37,013 nucleotides of DNA from positions 1 through 37,013 of the forward strand of contig JAFGDS010000052.1 of assembly GCA_016931995.1 (NCBI GenBank), in the 5' to 3' direction. Position 1 is the first letter of the stretch. Each line of letters starts with the position of its first letter. This document shows, in pieces, positions 21,339 through 29,490 of this stretch. The notes below the pieces were generated by a model. That model saw only the letters and a program-made list of their open reading frames with translations, was not told the origin of the DNA and searched no databases. Both the position numbers and the translations under genes were made by a program. The stretch comes from Pirellulales bacterium. Lineage in GTDB: Bacteria > Planctomycetota > Planctomycetia > Pirellulales > Thermoguttaceae.

Positions 21339-23072
21339 ATGAGTCGTTACGCCCTCGCCATGCTTTTGGTGTTCGTCCTGTCGTGGTCCGCGGTGGCCGT
21401 GGCCCAAGAGACCGCCAAACCCAACCGGAAGAAGCCGGTCGCCGCGACGGCGGATAAGGACAAAGCTGTCTCGGAGAAGGCAGGGCCCGAGAAGCCCAAG
21501 CCGGATGAAGCCAAGTCGGAGAAGACGTCGGAAGAAAAGAAGTCGGACAAACCCGAGTCGAAGGACGCCAAACCGGAGGCCGCCAAACCGGCCGAAGCCA
21601 AGCCAGCCGAGCCGGCCAAGCCGGAAACCTGCGAAGCCAAGCGGGAGCCGCTGCGGATCGACGTGGAGGTGAAGGGCACATTCGAGCCGCGGCGCGTGAC
21701 GTCGATCTCGCTGCGGATGAAGCAGTGGAGCACGCTCACCGTGTTGAAAGCCGTCGAGCACGGCGCCCGGGTCGAGCAGGGCGACCTCCTGGTGGCGCTC
21801 GATCTGGACAAGATCGACGAGGCCATTGCCGACCTGCAGGCGCAGATCCGCCTGGCCGACATCGACCTGGAGCGGGGCCGGCAGGAATTGGCCGCGATGA
21901 AGAAGCTCGCGCCGATGGACCTGGCCGCGACCGCCCGCAACGAGCGGATCCTCCGCGAGGACTTCGACCGCTTCATGAAAATCGAACTGCCCACGGCCCG
22001 CGAGTCGGCCGACTTCTACCTGAAGATGGCCGCCGACAACCTGGCCTACGAGCGCGAGGAGCTCGATCAGCTCGAAAAGATGTACAAGGCCGACGATCTG
22101 ACCGAGGAGACCGAGGAGATCGTGCTCCGTCGGGCGAAGGACTCGGTGGAGCGGGCGGAGCATTCGTACAAGTTGAGCAAGCTCCGCCACGAGCAGGCGG
22201 TCAAGTTCGGCCTGCCCCGCGAGGAGCAAAGCGTCAAGGACTCGTTCGAGCGCGACAAGATCGCCCTGGCCCAGGCCAAAATCCTGCTGCCCATGGGGCT
22301 GAAGCGGCAGCAATGGACCATGCGGAAGACCGAAGTCGAGCGTGCCCGGGCGGATGAGAAGCTGAAGGAGCTTTTGGCCGATCGAGCGGCCATGACAATC
22401 AAGGCCCCCGTGGACGGCGTGGTCTACTACGGCAAATGGGTCGACGGCGCATGGAGCGGGGCCACGACCAGCGACCAGCTCGCCCGGGGCACCACGCTGC
22501 AAGCCGACAAGGTGTTCATGACCATCGTCCAGACGCGCCCGCTGCGGATCCGGGCGGAGATCGCCGAGAAGGACCTGCAATACGTCCACGCGGGACTTAA
22601 GGGCGTTGCCCATCCCACCGCGTTTTCGGACCGTAAACTCCAGGCGGTCGTGGCCGACGTGGCCGAGGTGCCCTCCGCGGGCGGCTCCTTCGGCGCGACG
22701 CTCACGCTGGCTGGCGGCGACGTGAAGGCCCTTGCCCCGGGCATGACCTGCGCGGTGACCCTGCCGGGCTACGTCAACCCGAAGGCCCTCGTGGTGCCCC
22801 CGACCGCCGTGGGCACGGAGCCCTTGGACCGCGAGAAACACTTCGTCTATCGCGTCGGCAAGGACGACAAACCGGTGAAACGTCCCGTCGAACTCGGCAA
22901 ACGGACCGACAAGGGCGTCGAGATCCTCAAGGGCCTCGCCGAGGGCGACAAGATCCTCCGCGACGCCTCGAAGACTCCGGAAGACAAGCCCGCCGACAAA
23001 AAGGCGGAAAAGACCGAGAAGACGAAAAAGACCAAGCCGGCGAAGAAGACCAAGAAGGCGCCGAAGGATTGA
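21339..23072 (+). CDS. HlyD-like periplasmic adaptor (membrane-fusion protein) with charged low-complexity ends
   Basis: 577 residues. The signal peptide is MSRYALAMLLVFVLSWSAV to AQ. About 85 residues rich in Lys, Pro, Glu and Ala follow (SEKAG, EEKKSDKPESKD, PAEAKPAEPAKPE). The adaptor core comes next: a barrel-sandwich half (LKAVEHGARVEQGDLLVALD), a long coiled-coil hairpin (about 21800-22390), the second half (AAMTIKAPVDGVVYYGKWVD), and a beta-barrel part (PLRIRAEIAEKDLQYVHAG; VVPPTAVGTE). It ends in a Lys-rich tail (EKTKKTKPAKKTKKAPKD). Such adaptors link inner-membrane pumps to the envelope, but no pump gene is adjacent. ATG 21339 has GGAGGA (21324-21329) with a 9-base gap. The lysine tails are unusual for the family. 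Confidence 0.85.
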   Translation: MSRYALAMLLVFVLSWSAVAVAQETAKPNRKKPVAATADKDKAVSEKAGPEKPKPDEAKSEKTSEEKKSDKPESKDAKPEAAKPAEAKPAEPAKPETCEAKREPLRIDVEVKGTFEPRRVTSISLRMKQWSTLTVLKAVEHGARVEQGDLLVALDLDKIDEAIADLQAQIRLADIDLERGRQELAAMKKLAPMDLAATARNERILREDFDRFMKIELPTARESADFYLKMAADNLAYEREELDQLEKMYKADDLTEETEEIVLRRAKDSVERAEHSYKLSKLRHEQAVKFGLPREEQSVKDSFERDKIALAQAKILLPMGLKRQQWTMRKTEVERARADEKLKELLADRAAMTIKAPVDGVVYYGKWVDGAWSGATTSDQLARGTTLQADKVFMTIVQTRPLRIRAEIAEKDLQYVHAGLKGVAHPTAFSDRKLQAVVADVAEVPSAGGSFGATLTLAGGDVKALAPGMTCAVTLPGYVNPKALVVPPTAVGTEPLDREKHFVYRVGKDDKPVKRPVELGKRTDKGVEILKGLAEGDKILRDASKTPEDKPADKKAEKTEKTKKTKPAKKTKKAPKD

Positions 23073-23090
23073 TGCGTCATTCGACCTGAC

Positions 23091-23168
23091 GGGTGCCATG
23101 TCCACGCTTGCGTGGACATGCGAACTTCGCTTGACGCGCATGTCCACGCAAGCGTGGACATGGCACCC
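23091..23168. repeat. perfect 30-base inverted repeat with an 18-base spacer, each arm itself palindromic
   Basis: Arm 1 (23091-23120) begins GGGTGCCATGTCCACGC; arm 2 (23139-23168) is its exact reverse complement. Within each arm CATGTCCACGC and GCGTGGACATG pair around two bases. It can form one long hairpin or two small ones (cruciform in DNA). It sits 18 bases after the adaptor stop and may end that transcript. A third copy of the core lies at 23271-23296. Confidence 0.95.
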
Positions 23169-23229
23169 AAGGCGTTTTCACCCCCACCACCGAACCGGCG
23201 ATCCAGCAGCGAAGGGATACAACCTGGCC

Positions 23230-24480
23230 ATGATAACACCTGCACGGTGGTTCTGGTGGATTGGGTCGGCGCCACGTCCACGCTTGCGTGGACATGTTGT
23301 TGCCTTCCTTTTGCTCCTGCTTCTTGCCCTTTCGGCCCGCGCGGGCGACAGTCAGCCGGCCAGCCCGGAGCGGTTCGATCCGGACGCGCCGCGGCCGGCC
23401 GAGATCGCGCCGCCGTCGGCCGAGGAGATCGACGAGGCGATCCGCCGGGGCGTCGATTTCCTGCTGGCCCGGCAGAACCCCGGCGGATCGTGGGGTAGCG
23501 CCCGCAACACGAAGGACCTGAACATCTACGCCCCCGCGCCGGGCTCGCACCACGCCTTTCGCGCGGCGGTGACGTCGCTTTGCGTGTGCGGGCTGATCGA
23601 CTCGGGCGATCCGCGGCCCGAAGTGGCCCAGGCCATCGACCGCGCCGAGGCGTGGATGGCCGAGCATCTGCCGACGCTTCGCCGGGCGCAGCCCGATGCG
23701 ATCTACAACACCTGGGGCCACGCCTACTCGCTCCAGGCCATGGCGCGGCTCTGCCGCCGCCATGCGGACGAGCCCGAGCGCCAGGCGAAGATCAAGGCGC
23801 TCATGGCGCGGCAGATCGAGCTGTTGGGCCGGTACGAGTGCATCCAGGGCGGCTGGTGTTACTACGACATGGAAGCGGAGACGAAGCAGCCCTCGGGCCC
23901 GACGATGAGCTTCGTCACGGCCACCGTGCTCGTGGCCCTGGCCGAGGCCCGCGACGTCGGCGTGGACGTGCCCCGGCCGATGGTCGATCGAGCGATGGCG
24001 TCAATCCTCCGGCAGCGCAAGCCCGATTTCACGTATCTCTACGGCGAATATCTGAAGATGCGGCCGATGCGCGAGATCAACCGGTCGACCGGAGGGCTGG
24101 GCCGCTCGCAAGCGTGCAATCTGGCCATGTACCTCTGGCAGGACAAGGACACCACGCACGCGGTGATGCGGACGTGGCTCGATCGGCTGTTTGCCCGAAA
24201 TCTCTGGCTGGACATCGGCCGCAAACGCCCGATTCCGCACGAGTCGTGGGCCCAGGTGGCCGGGTATTTCTACTACTACGGCCACTACTACGCCGCCGGC
24301 TGCATCGAGCAGCTCGACCAGAGCGAGCGGCCGTACTTCCAGCGGCATCTGGCGCACATTCTGCTGCGGCTGCAGGAGAAGGACGGCTCCTGGTGGGACT
24401 ATCCGCTGTACGACTACCACCAGCAATACGGCACCGGCTTCGCCCTGATGACGCTGGCCCGATGCCGCGAGGGGAAGTAG
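23230..24480 (+). CDS. secreted alpha/alpha-toroid (prenyltransferase/squalene-cyclase-like) protein
   Basis: 416 residues. Repeated helical units carry the toroid marks: DEAIRRGVDFLLARQNPGGS, AWMAEHLPT, CIQGGWCYYDMEAETKQPSG and LAHILLRLQEKDGSWWDYPL. The D-GSWW and GGWCYYD (QW-like) segments are typical of squalene-hopene cyclase-related proteins, but the DxDD cyclase motif is not visible, so it is more likely a binding or structural relative. These are common secreted proteins in planctomycetes. ATG 23230 gives a signal peptide whose n-region contains a translated repeat (23271-23296) before VAFLLLLLLALSARAGD. The ribosome site is poor. The adaptor gene is 157 bases upstream and a DUF1559 gene 47 bases downstream. 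Confidence 0.82.
   Translation: MITPARWFWWIGSAPRPRLRGHVVAFLLLLLLALSARAGDSQPASPERFDPDAPRPAEIAPPSAEEIDEAIRRGVDFLLARQNPGGSWGSARNTKDLNIYAPAPGSHHAFRAAVTSLCVCGLIDSGDPRPEVAQAIDRAEAWMAEHLPTLRRAQPDAIYNTWGHAYSLQAMARLCRRHADEPERQAKIKALMARQIELLGRYECIQGGWCYYDMEAETKQPSGPTMSFVTATVLVALAEARDVGVDVPRPMVDRAMASILRQRKPDFTYLYGEYLKMRPMREINRSTGGLGRSQACNLAMYLWQDKDTTHAVMRTWLDRLFARNLWLDIGRKRPIPHESWAQVAGYFYYYGHYYAAGCIEQLDQSERPYFQRHLAHILLRLQEKDGSWWDYPLYDYHQQYGTGFALMTLARCREGK
23271..23296. repeat. CACGTCCACGCTTGCGTGGACATG repeat copy inside a signal-peptide coding region
   Basis: A 26-base copy of the GTCCACGC-TT-GCGTGGAC palindrome, matching 23097-23120 apart from its first bases. It lies in frame in the toroid-protein gene, where it encodes approximately PRPRLRGHV. 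Confidence 0.9.
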
Positions 24481-24527
24481 GATAACGATTTGCTGTTTGC
24501 GCGACGTCTTGGAACGAGACGGTTGCC

Positions 24528-25571
24528 ATGCAATTCGGCCTACGGACCCTGTTCCTCGTCTTTTTTCTGGTCGCCGCGGCTTTTGGCGCGTTCGGCGCCG
24601 GGGCGGTTGTCGCCGCGCCCTACCTGATCGCGCTGGGCGTGAGCGTGCGGATGACGCGCATGGGGCGCCGGGGTGCGGCGGGTCTCGTTGTCGTCCTCGT
24701 GCTATTCGCGTTCTGTTTTCTTCTTTTTCTGACGCAGATGAATCACAGGGAGGCGTCGCGCCGGTCCGCCTGCTGTAGCACCCTTAGGCAGATCGGTATA
24801 GCCCTGCACAACTATCATGACCGATACGGCTCCTTTCCGCCCGTCTATGTCGCGGACGCCAACGGCCGACCGATGCACAGTTGGCGCGTGCTGATCTTGC
24901 CGTTTCTTGACCAACAAGCGCTCTACGATCAGTACCGCTTCGACGAGCCCTGGAACGGATCCCACAACCGGGCATTGGCCGAGGCCATCGTTCGGGAATA
25001 CGTTTGTCCCAGTCGGCCAGGTGGAGATCAGCTCACGACCAGTTACGTCGCCGTGACCGGATCGGGCACTGCCTGGCCGGGAACTCGTGGTATGTCGGTG
25101 AAGGGTATTCGCGATGGCCTTTCTCGAACGATCCTTGTTGTAGAGGTCGCCGATTCAGGCATCCATTGGATGGAGCCCCACGACGCGACAATCGAGGAGG
25201 TCCTCAACGCGGAGGGCCGGAGTCCCGCCGTGCCGTCGAGCCACCATCCGTTCGATGGAGATTACTTCGTTCGTCCCGAGATGGCCGTTGGCCACGTTCT
25301 CACAGCAGACGACGGTGTACACTGCCTGCTCGGCCGACCATCTCGCGAGGACCTGGCGGCCCTTTTGAGTCCTGGCGGTGGCGAGTCGGTTAACATTAAC
25401 GAGCTTGTGCGCTTCGAACCCAAAACTCCGCTCATCAAGCGGCTGAATTGGTCGCACGTTGTGGGGCTACCGCTTGTCGTGCTGTCGTTCCTCAGGCTCG
25501 CGTTTGGTCCACTTTGGAAACGGCACGTAAACGCCTGGGCTAGAGAAATGGGACCCGTGGAGAACCTGTGA
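24528..25571 (+). CDS. DUF1559-domain membrane protein
   Basis: 347 residues. The N-terminus is two hydrophobic segments (LRTLFLVFFLVAAAFGAFGA and LVVVLVLFAFCFLLFL) instead of the cleaved pilin-like leader most DUF1559 proteins have. The DUF1559 part follows: TLRQIGIALHNYHDRYGSFP, PMHSWRVLILPFLDQQALYD, then YRFDEPWNGSHN, and GIRDGLSRTILVVEVADSG. A third hydrophobic segment lies near the C-terminus (VVGLPLVVLSFLRLAFGPL). The family is hugely expanded in planctomycetes; function unknown. ATG 24528 lies 47 bases after the toroid gene, with only a weak ribosome site. Confidence 0.9.
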   Translation: MQFGLRTLFLVFFLVAAAFGAFGAGAVVAAPYLIALGVSVRMTRMGRRGAAGLVVVLVLFAFCFLLFLTQMNHREASRRSACCSTLRQIGIALHNYHDRYGSFPPVYVADANGRPMHSWRVLILPFLDQQALYDQYRFDEPWNGSHNRALAEAIVREYVCPSRPGGDQLTTSYVAVTGSGTAWPGTRGMSVKGIRDGLSRTILVVEVADSGIHWMEPHDATIEEVLNAEGRSPAVPSSHHPFDGDYFVRPEMAVGHVLTADDGVHCLLGRPSREDLAALLSPGGGESVNINELVRFEPKTPLIKRLNWSHVVGLPLVVLSFLRLAFGPLWKRHVNAWAREMGPVENL

Positions 25572-25574
25572 AAG

Positions 25575-25592
25575 GCGGCGACAAGTCGCCGC
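25575..25592. terminator. GCGGCGAC-AA-GTCGCCGC hairpin between convergent genes
   Basis: A perfect 8-bp stem with a 2-base loop, 3 bases after the DUF1559 stop. GGCTTTTTC follows at 25607-25615 on the plus strand. It separates DUF1559 from the convergent xerC. The position suits a bidirectional terminator, although the T-run is not adjacent to the stem. The same core occurs at 18550-18565, so it may also be a dispersed repeat. Confidence 0.45.
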
Positions 25593-25612
25593 ACTCCAAA
25601 GAGATGGCTTTT

Positions 25613-26524
25613 TCACTGCCGCTTGGCCGCGCGGGGGTGGGCGCGTTCGTAGACGGCGCGGAGGCCGGCGGTGCTGACGTGGGTGTAGATTTGGGTCGTC
25701 ACGAGGCTCTTGTGGCCCAGTAGCTCCTGGACGCCGCGGATGTCGGCGCCGCGATCCAAGAGGTGCGTGGCGAAGCTGTGCCGCAGCGAGTGGGGCGAGG
25801 TCCGCCGGTCCAGGCCCGTTTCGCGAAGGTACTTCTCGAGCATCCGGCCGACGCTCCGCGTGGTCAGGCGGCGGCCGAAGCGATTGACGAACACGGGCGC
25901 GGCCGCGCCCGTGGGTTCGTGGGCGTGGACGCGGCGCGCGGCCAGCCAGCGCCGCAGCGCCCGGATCGCGTAGGAGCCGATCGGGGCCAGCCGCTCGCGG
26001 CGTCCTTTGCCGCGGACGCGGACCACGCCGGCGTCGAAGTCGAGGTCGCCGTCGCACAGCCCGACCACTTCGCTCACGCGAAGGCCCGCCGAGTAGGTCG
26101 TCTCCAGAATCGCCCGATCGCGCAGGCCCATTGGGTTGTCCACGGGCGGGGCCTCCAGCAGTCGGCCCAGATCGTCGGTCGAGAGGACGTGCGGCAGGGA
26201 GCGGGCCTTGCGGGGGTTGCGCAGCGGCTTGGCCGGATTGGTCTTGGTCCAGCCTTCGCGCTGGCCGAAGCGGTAGAAGCTCCGCATCGAGGCCAACCGC
26301 CGGGCGATGGTCGTCTTGGCGTAGCCCGCCTCGACCAGGGCGGCCACGTAACCGCGAAGATCGAGCGCCGTGATGGCCTCGGGCGGCGGGCAGTCCTGCC
26401 CGTGGCATTCGGAGAGATACTCGACCAGTGCCGCGAGGTCGTCGCGGTAGCTCTTGAGCGTGTGCGGCGAGGCGTTCCGCTCGACGCGCAGATACGTCAG
26501 GAAGCGGTCGATGGCCGTATGCAT
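25613..26524 (-). CDS. xerC: tyrosine site-specific recombinase XerC/XerD
   Basis: 303 residues, the usual length. The N-terminal SAM-like core-binding domain (RFLTYLRVERNASPHTLKSY) precedes the catalytic domain with all expected residues: Arg149 (SAGLRVSE), Lys173 (GKGRRER), His245 and Arg248 (PHSLRHSFATH), His271 (LLGHKS) and nucleophile Tyr280 (TQIYTHV). It resolves chromosome dimers at dif in the FtsK-dependent way. C- and D-type cannot be told apart with certainty. ATG 26524 matches the family start. No att-like repeats or phage genes lie nearby, supporting a housekeeping role. The 81-residue gene ends 8 bases upstream. Confidence 0.93.
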   Translation of the reverse strand: MHTAIDRFLTYLRVERNASPHTLKSYRDDLAALVEYLSECHGQDCPPPEAITALDLRGYVAALVEAGYAKTTIARRLASMRSFYRFGQREGWTKTNPAKPLRNPRKARSLPHVLSTDDLGRLLEAPPVDNPMGLRDRAILETTYSAGLRVSEVVGLCDGDLDFDAGVVRVRGKGRRERLAPIGSYAIRALRRWLAARRVHAHEPTGAAAPVFVNRFGRRLTTRSVGRMLEKYLRETGLDRRTSPHSLRHSFATHLLDRGADIRGVQELLGHKSLVTTQIYTHVSTAGLRAVYERAHPRAAKRQ

Positions 26525-26532
26525 CGGGAGGG

Positions 26533-26778
26533 TCAGGCAAACTCGTCCGGATCCGCGGGCAGCGGCAGGTCGAACCGGCGGGCGCAGACGTGTTTTTGAC
26601 TTTCCTGACGGATTTTCTGGCTGAGCACGGCCGCGTCGTACCAGGTGAAGCTGAGTTCCGGATTCGAGGCGTAGCGGCCCAACACGCGGAGGGTTTCCGC
26701 GCGGCTTTCGTCGTCGTAGAGGAAGACGTAGCGCTCGGAACCTTTGACCAACGCCAGTACGTTGATGTCCTCAGTCAC
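26533..26778 (-). CDS. 81-residue conserved-looking protein of unknown function
   Basis: GTG start at 26778, with GGGAGA about 10 bases upstream on the minus strand. The product reads TEDINVLALVKGSERYVFLY, DDESRAETLRVLGRYASNPE, LSFTWYDAAVLSQKIRQESQ. I recall near-identical small proteins in other planctomycetes but know no function. It packs between the lipoprotein gene (76-base gap) and xerC (8-base gap), so it is probably cotranscribed with xerC. It has no signal peptide or metal motif. Confidence 0.78.
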   Translation of the reverse strand: MTEDINVLALVKGSERYVFLYDDESRAETLRVLGRYASNPELSFTWYDAAVLSQKIRQESQKHVCARRFDLPLPADPDEFA

Positions 26779-26854
26779 GACCGATCTTCTCCCGCCTGCA
26801 GGTTCGTCGCCGGCATGCGCTTGCGACCCGCGTCGCGCGCCGCTCCTTGGGTTG

Positions 26855-27868
26855 TTATCGGATGGTGGGCCACCGCCACACCACTCGCGTTTCGCCGGCG
26901 CCGCCTCGTGCGGCCAGCATCTCCCAGATGTGCATCCGGCAGCAGAATTGGATGAAGTCGTCGCTTCGATCGAGATAACCCTGCCAGCCGCCAAATCGGG
27001 CATCGTCGCGAAAGAAATAGTGGCTGGCCAGGGCTTCGGTGAATTCCATGTCGTGGCCGTTGAAGTTTCGGGTGTGCTGCATGACGGGCGCGTCGGTCGG
27101 CCAGCACGTGGGGGGGTCGGCCCGGGGTGGCGGAGGGATGAACCCCCGCGGGTCCGGCCAATTCTTGGGCAGATTCCCCGTGCCAGCCACGTGCGAGGCG
27201 GGCGAGACTTCGCCCGGAGACTTGGCTCCTTCGCCGGGCGTTTTTTTCTCGGCCTGGGGTGTTTTTTTGTCCGTCTCCGGCGATTTTTCGTCTCCGGCGG
27301 GCGTCTTGTCGTCGCAATCGGGCGTTTGCGTCTTGAGTTGGGCCTTGGCCAGGGCCATTTCCGCCTCGAACACGAGCGGGGCGGGGATCCCCTCTTCGCC
27401 CGGCGTGCCCCAGGGCAAACCATAGCCCGGCGGTATCGGATGAAAACCGGGATTGGCCGCGAACCACTTCACCTGAAGCCCCAAGCGGGGTGGGTAGTAG
27501 GGCGAATAGTCCGTCACCACGCCGATCACCACGGCGTCCACGTCCAACTCCCGCGCCAACCGCTGCACGTCGGCCGCGCTGTTGAGTTGGATATTCTTGA
27601 TCTCCATTTGCGTCTCGACGATGCCCACCGGCACGACCTCGTAGCCGGGCACGCTCTGCAATTCGTTGAAATACGCCAAAGCAAAGCGACGCCCATCGAC
27701 CGTCGGCTCGGTGCTGGCGTTGAAGAACGGGGCAATCGCCACGCGGGAAAGCTGTGGGAACGGATTGTGGATCGTTGGCTGGTGGGCGATTTCGGGCAGA
27801 AGGCTGCAGCCGCCGAGGCTGCTTGACGCCAACACGCCCAACACCAGGAGACCTAACCGGCGGAACAT
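26855..27868 (-). CDS. lipoprotein with a CsgG/TolB-like N-terminal domain and charged linker
   Basis: 337 residues. The lipobox LGGC (residues about 18-21) ends a clean signal peptide (MFRRLGLLVLGVLASSS). The first 130 residues follow a pattern seen in CsgG-like envelope lipoproteins: LSRVAIAPFFNASTEPTVDG, FALAYFNELQSVPGYEVVP, ARELDVDAVVIGVVTDYSPY, YPPRLGLQVKWF. Then come a Lys/Pro/Glu-rich linker of about 60 residues, a proline-rich stretch, and a C-terminal part (EALASHYFFRDDARFGGWQG, FCCRMHIWEMLAA). It is probably attached to the outer membrane. The similarity is by eye. ATG 27868 is clear, though no strong ribosome site precedes it. Confidence 0.8.
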   Translation of the reverse strand: MFRRLGLLVLGVLASSSLGGCSLLPEIAHQPTIHNPFPQLSRVAIAPFFNASTEPTVDGRRFALAYFNELQSVPGYEVVPVGIVETQMEIKNIQLNSAADVQRLARELDVDAVVIGVVTDYSPYYPPRLGLQVKWFAANPGFHPIPPGYGLPWGTPGEEGIPAPLVFEAEMALAKAQLKTQTPDCDDKTPAGDEKSPETDKKTPQAEKKTPGEGAKSPGEVSPASHVAGTGNLPKNWPDPRGFIPPPPRADPPTCWPTDAPVMQHTRNFNGHDMEFTEALASHYFFRDDARFGGWQGYLDRSDDFIQFCCRMHIWEMLAARGGAGETRVVWRWPTIR

Positions 27869-28202
27869 TTTCTAACAAGGCACTCGTGAAGAAGGAACCC
27901 CCCCTCCTTCGTCATCCCGCCGTTCGGTATTGCCCTGCCCGGGCAACCGGCAGCGTCGGCATTATCGGCAGACTCGATGCGAGTTCTCCAGCTTTTCGCC
28001 CATCGTTCTCGGAAGCAAGTGGGACAACACGATGCCCCCCCGGCCGACACCCCCCATGGGACCTTGCCGGGAGCGGCGGTTTGGCGAGAATACACCATTG
28101 CGGGTTCCACGCCGGACGGCGAGGCCCTGGTCCAACGAGCAACGGGTCGCCTCGACCGGCACGGCGTGAGCCAAGGGGGGGTTCGGCCCAGGCGGCACAA
28201 TC
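27869..28202. other. gap between the divergent lipoprotein and ispG genes
   Basis: 334 bases that should hold both promoters. No box pair close to consensus was found (TTGCCG at 28064-28069 lacks a matching -10). No dispersed repeat copy and no supported gene were seen. Confidence 0.4.
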
Positions 28203-29351
28203 ATGGGAGAAGCGGTGAGCATCGCGCGCAATCCCACCCGGGCGGTGGGGATCGGGTCGATCGCGATCGGCGGTGGGCGCCCCATCGCGGTCCAAAGCAT
28301 GTGCGCGACGAAAACCACCGACGTCGAGGCAACGCTCGCGCAGATCGAGTCGCTGGCCGCCGCGGGGGCGGGGGTTGTCCGGGTTGCCGTGGACACCCCC
28401 AAGGACGTGGAGGCCCTGGCCGCCATCCGACCGCGGACGAGGGCGAACCTCTCCGTCGATTTGCAGGAGAACTACCGGCTGGCCGAGCGGGTTGCCCCTT
28501 GGGTGGACAAGATCCGCTACAACCCCGGCCACCTCCACCACCACGAGCCCGACCGGCCCTGGCAAGACAAGGTCCGTTGGTTGGCCGACGCGGCCGGGCA
28601 ACAAGACTGCGCGATCCGCATCGGCGTGAATGGCGGCTCGGTCGATCCGGCCCTACAGGCAAGGTTCGCCCACGGCGACTCGGTCGGCCCCATGCTCGCC
28701 AGCGTCCTGGAACACTGCGCCGTGCTCGACGCGATCGGTTTCGACCGGTATTGCGTCTCGTTGAAGGATTCCGATCCCGTGCGCGTGCTCGAGGCGAACC
28801 GGCGTTTCGCGGCCCAACGTCCCGACGTGCCGCTGCACCTGGGCGTGACCGAGGCGGGTATGCCGCCCGAGGGAATCGCGCGAACCCGGGCGGCCTTGGG
28901 CCCGCTGCTGCGCGAGGGCATCGGCGATACGCTTCGGGTGTCGCTGACGGTGCCCTTCGCGCGGAAGTGCGAGGAGGTGGAAGCCGGACGCCGGTTGTTG
29001 GACGACGTGGCCCGGGGTGTGCCGGTGGGCGAGGCGGAGACCGAGTCGCTGGGCTCCGGCTTGCGGATCGTGAGCTGTCCGAGCTGTTCCCGCGTGGAGA
29101 ACGAGGCGTTCGTCGAGCTGGCCGAGGAAATCCGCCGGATGACCCGCGACATGGCCGCGTGCCCGCTGACCATCGCCGTGATGGGTTGCCGGGTGAACGG
29201 TCCGGGCGAAACGGACGACGCCGACCTGGGCGTGTGGTGCGGTCCCACGCAGGTCCATTTGAGCCGGCGTGGCGAGCATCTAGGCGCTTTTGGCTATGCC
29301 GAGATTCTAGGCATCCTGCGCAAGGAGCTGGACCGGCTGGTCGGGGAATAG
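28203..29351 (+). CDS. ispG: 4-hydroxy-3-methylbut-2-enyl diphosphate synthase (IspG/GcpE)
   Basis: Iron-sulfur enzyme of the MEP isoprenoid pathway that converts methylerythritol cyclodiphosphate to HMBPP. Its 382 residues match the short two-domain form. The N-terminal TIM barrel shows [42 protein letters not shown] and [13 protein letters not shown]. The C-terminal cluster domain has CPSC (Cys292, Cys295) and the third ligand Cys329 in [20 protein letters not shown] 28203 is kept; GTG 28215 with GGAGA just upstream is an alternative that loses four residues. A repeat hairpin follows the stop. Confidence 0.96.
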   Translation: MGEAVSIARNPTRAVGIGSIAIGGGRPIAVQSMCATKTTDVEATLAQIESLAAAGAGVVRVAVDTPKDVEALAAIRPRTRANLSVDLQENYRLAERVAPWVDKIRYNPGHLHHHEPDRPWQDKVRWLADAAGQQDCAIRIGVNGGSVDPALQARFAHGDSVGPMLASVLEHCAVLDAIGFDRYCVSLKDSDPVRVLEANRRFAAQRPDVPLHLGVTEAGMPPEGIARTRAALGPLLREGIGDTLRVSLTVPFARKCEEVEAGRRLLDDVARGVPVGEAETESLGSGLRIVSCPSCSRVENEAFVELAEEIRRMTRDMAACPLTIAVMGCRVNGPGETDDADLGVWCGPTQVHLSRRGEHLGAFGYAEILGILRKELDRLVGE

Positions 29352-29362
29352 AAGGGTGGGTT

Positions 29363-29393
29363 GGGTGCCACTGCTGGCTTGTCCAGCAGTGGC
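29363..29393. repeat. CACTGCTGG..CCAGCAGTG palindrome
   Basis: A near-perfect palindrome (CACTGCTGG, short CTTGT loop, CCAGCAGTG) starting GGGTGC, 12 bases after the ispG stop. It is the same element as the inner arms at 31632-31660 and 31705-31733. It may act as an ispG terminator hairpin, although no T-run follows. Confidence 0.85.
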
Positions 29394-29424
29394 GTCCACG
29401 AGACTCCCCGGGGCTTCTTTGCCC

Positions 29425-29453
29425 TTCTTCGGGTGCGAAGAATCTGCTAGGAT
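29425..29453 (+). promoter_or_regulatory. weak candidate promoter of the glycosyltransferase gene
   Basis: TGCTAGGAT: a TAGGAT box (29448-29453) with an extended TGC. The -35 region (TTCTTC, 29425-29430) is poor. The leader would be about 30 bases. Confidence 0.3.
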
Positions 29454-29490
29454 CGCCCGGTTTTTGCACACGTCGTCATGGAGGACCGCG

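Noticed and set aside
20709-23147. 812-residue open frame antisense to the HlyD-like gene
   Set aside because: It mirrors the lysine- and glutamate-coded frame and shows low-complexity Leu/Gly/Arg runs. There is no ribosome site or domain.
23230-24480. Functional squalene-hopene cyclase
   Set aside because: A signal peptide is present and no DxDD cyclase motif was found, so only the toroid fold is claimed.
25613-26524. Integrase of an integrated element
   Set aside because: Length and sequence fit housekeeping XerC/D. There is no tRNA, att repeat or phage/conjugative gene nearby.
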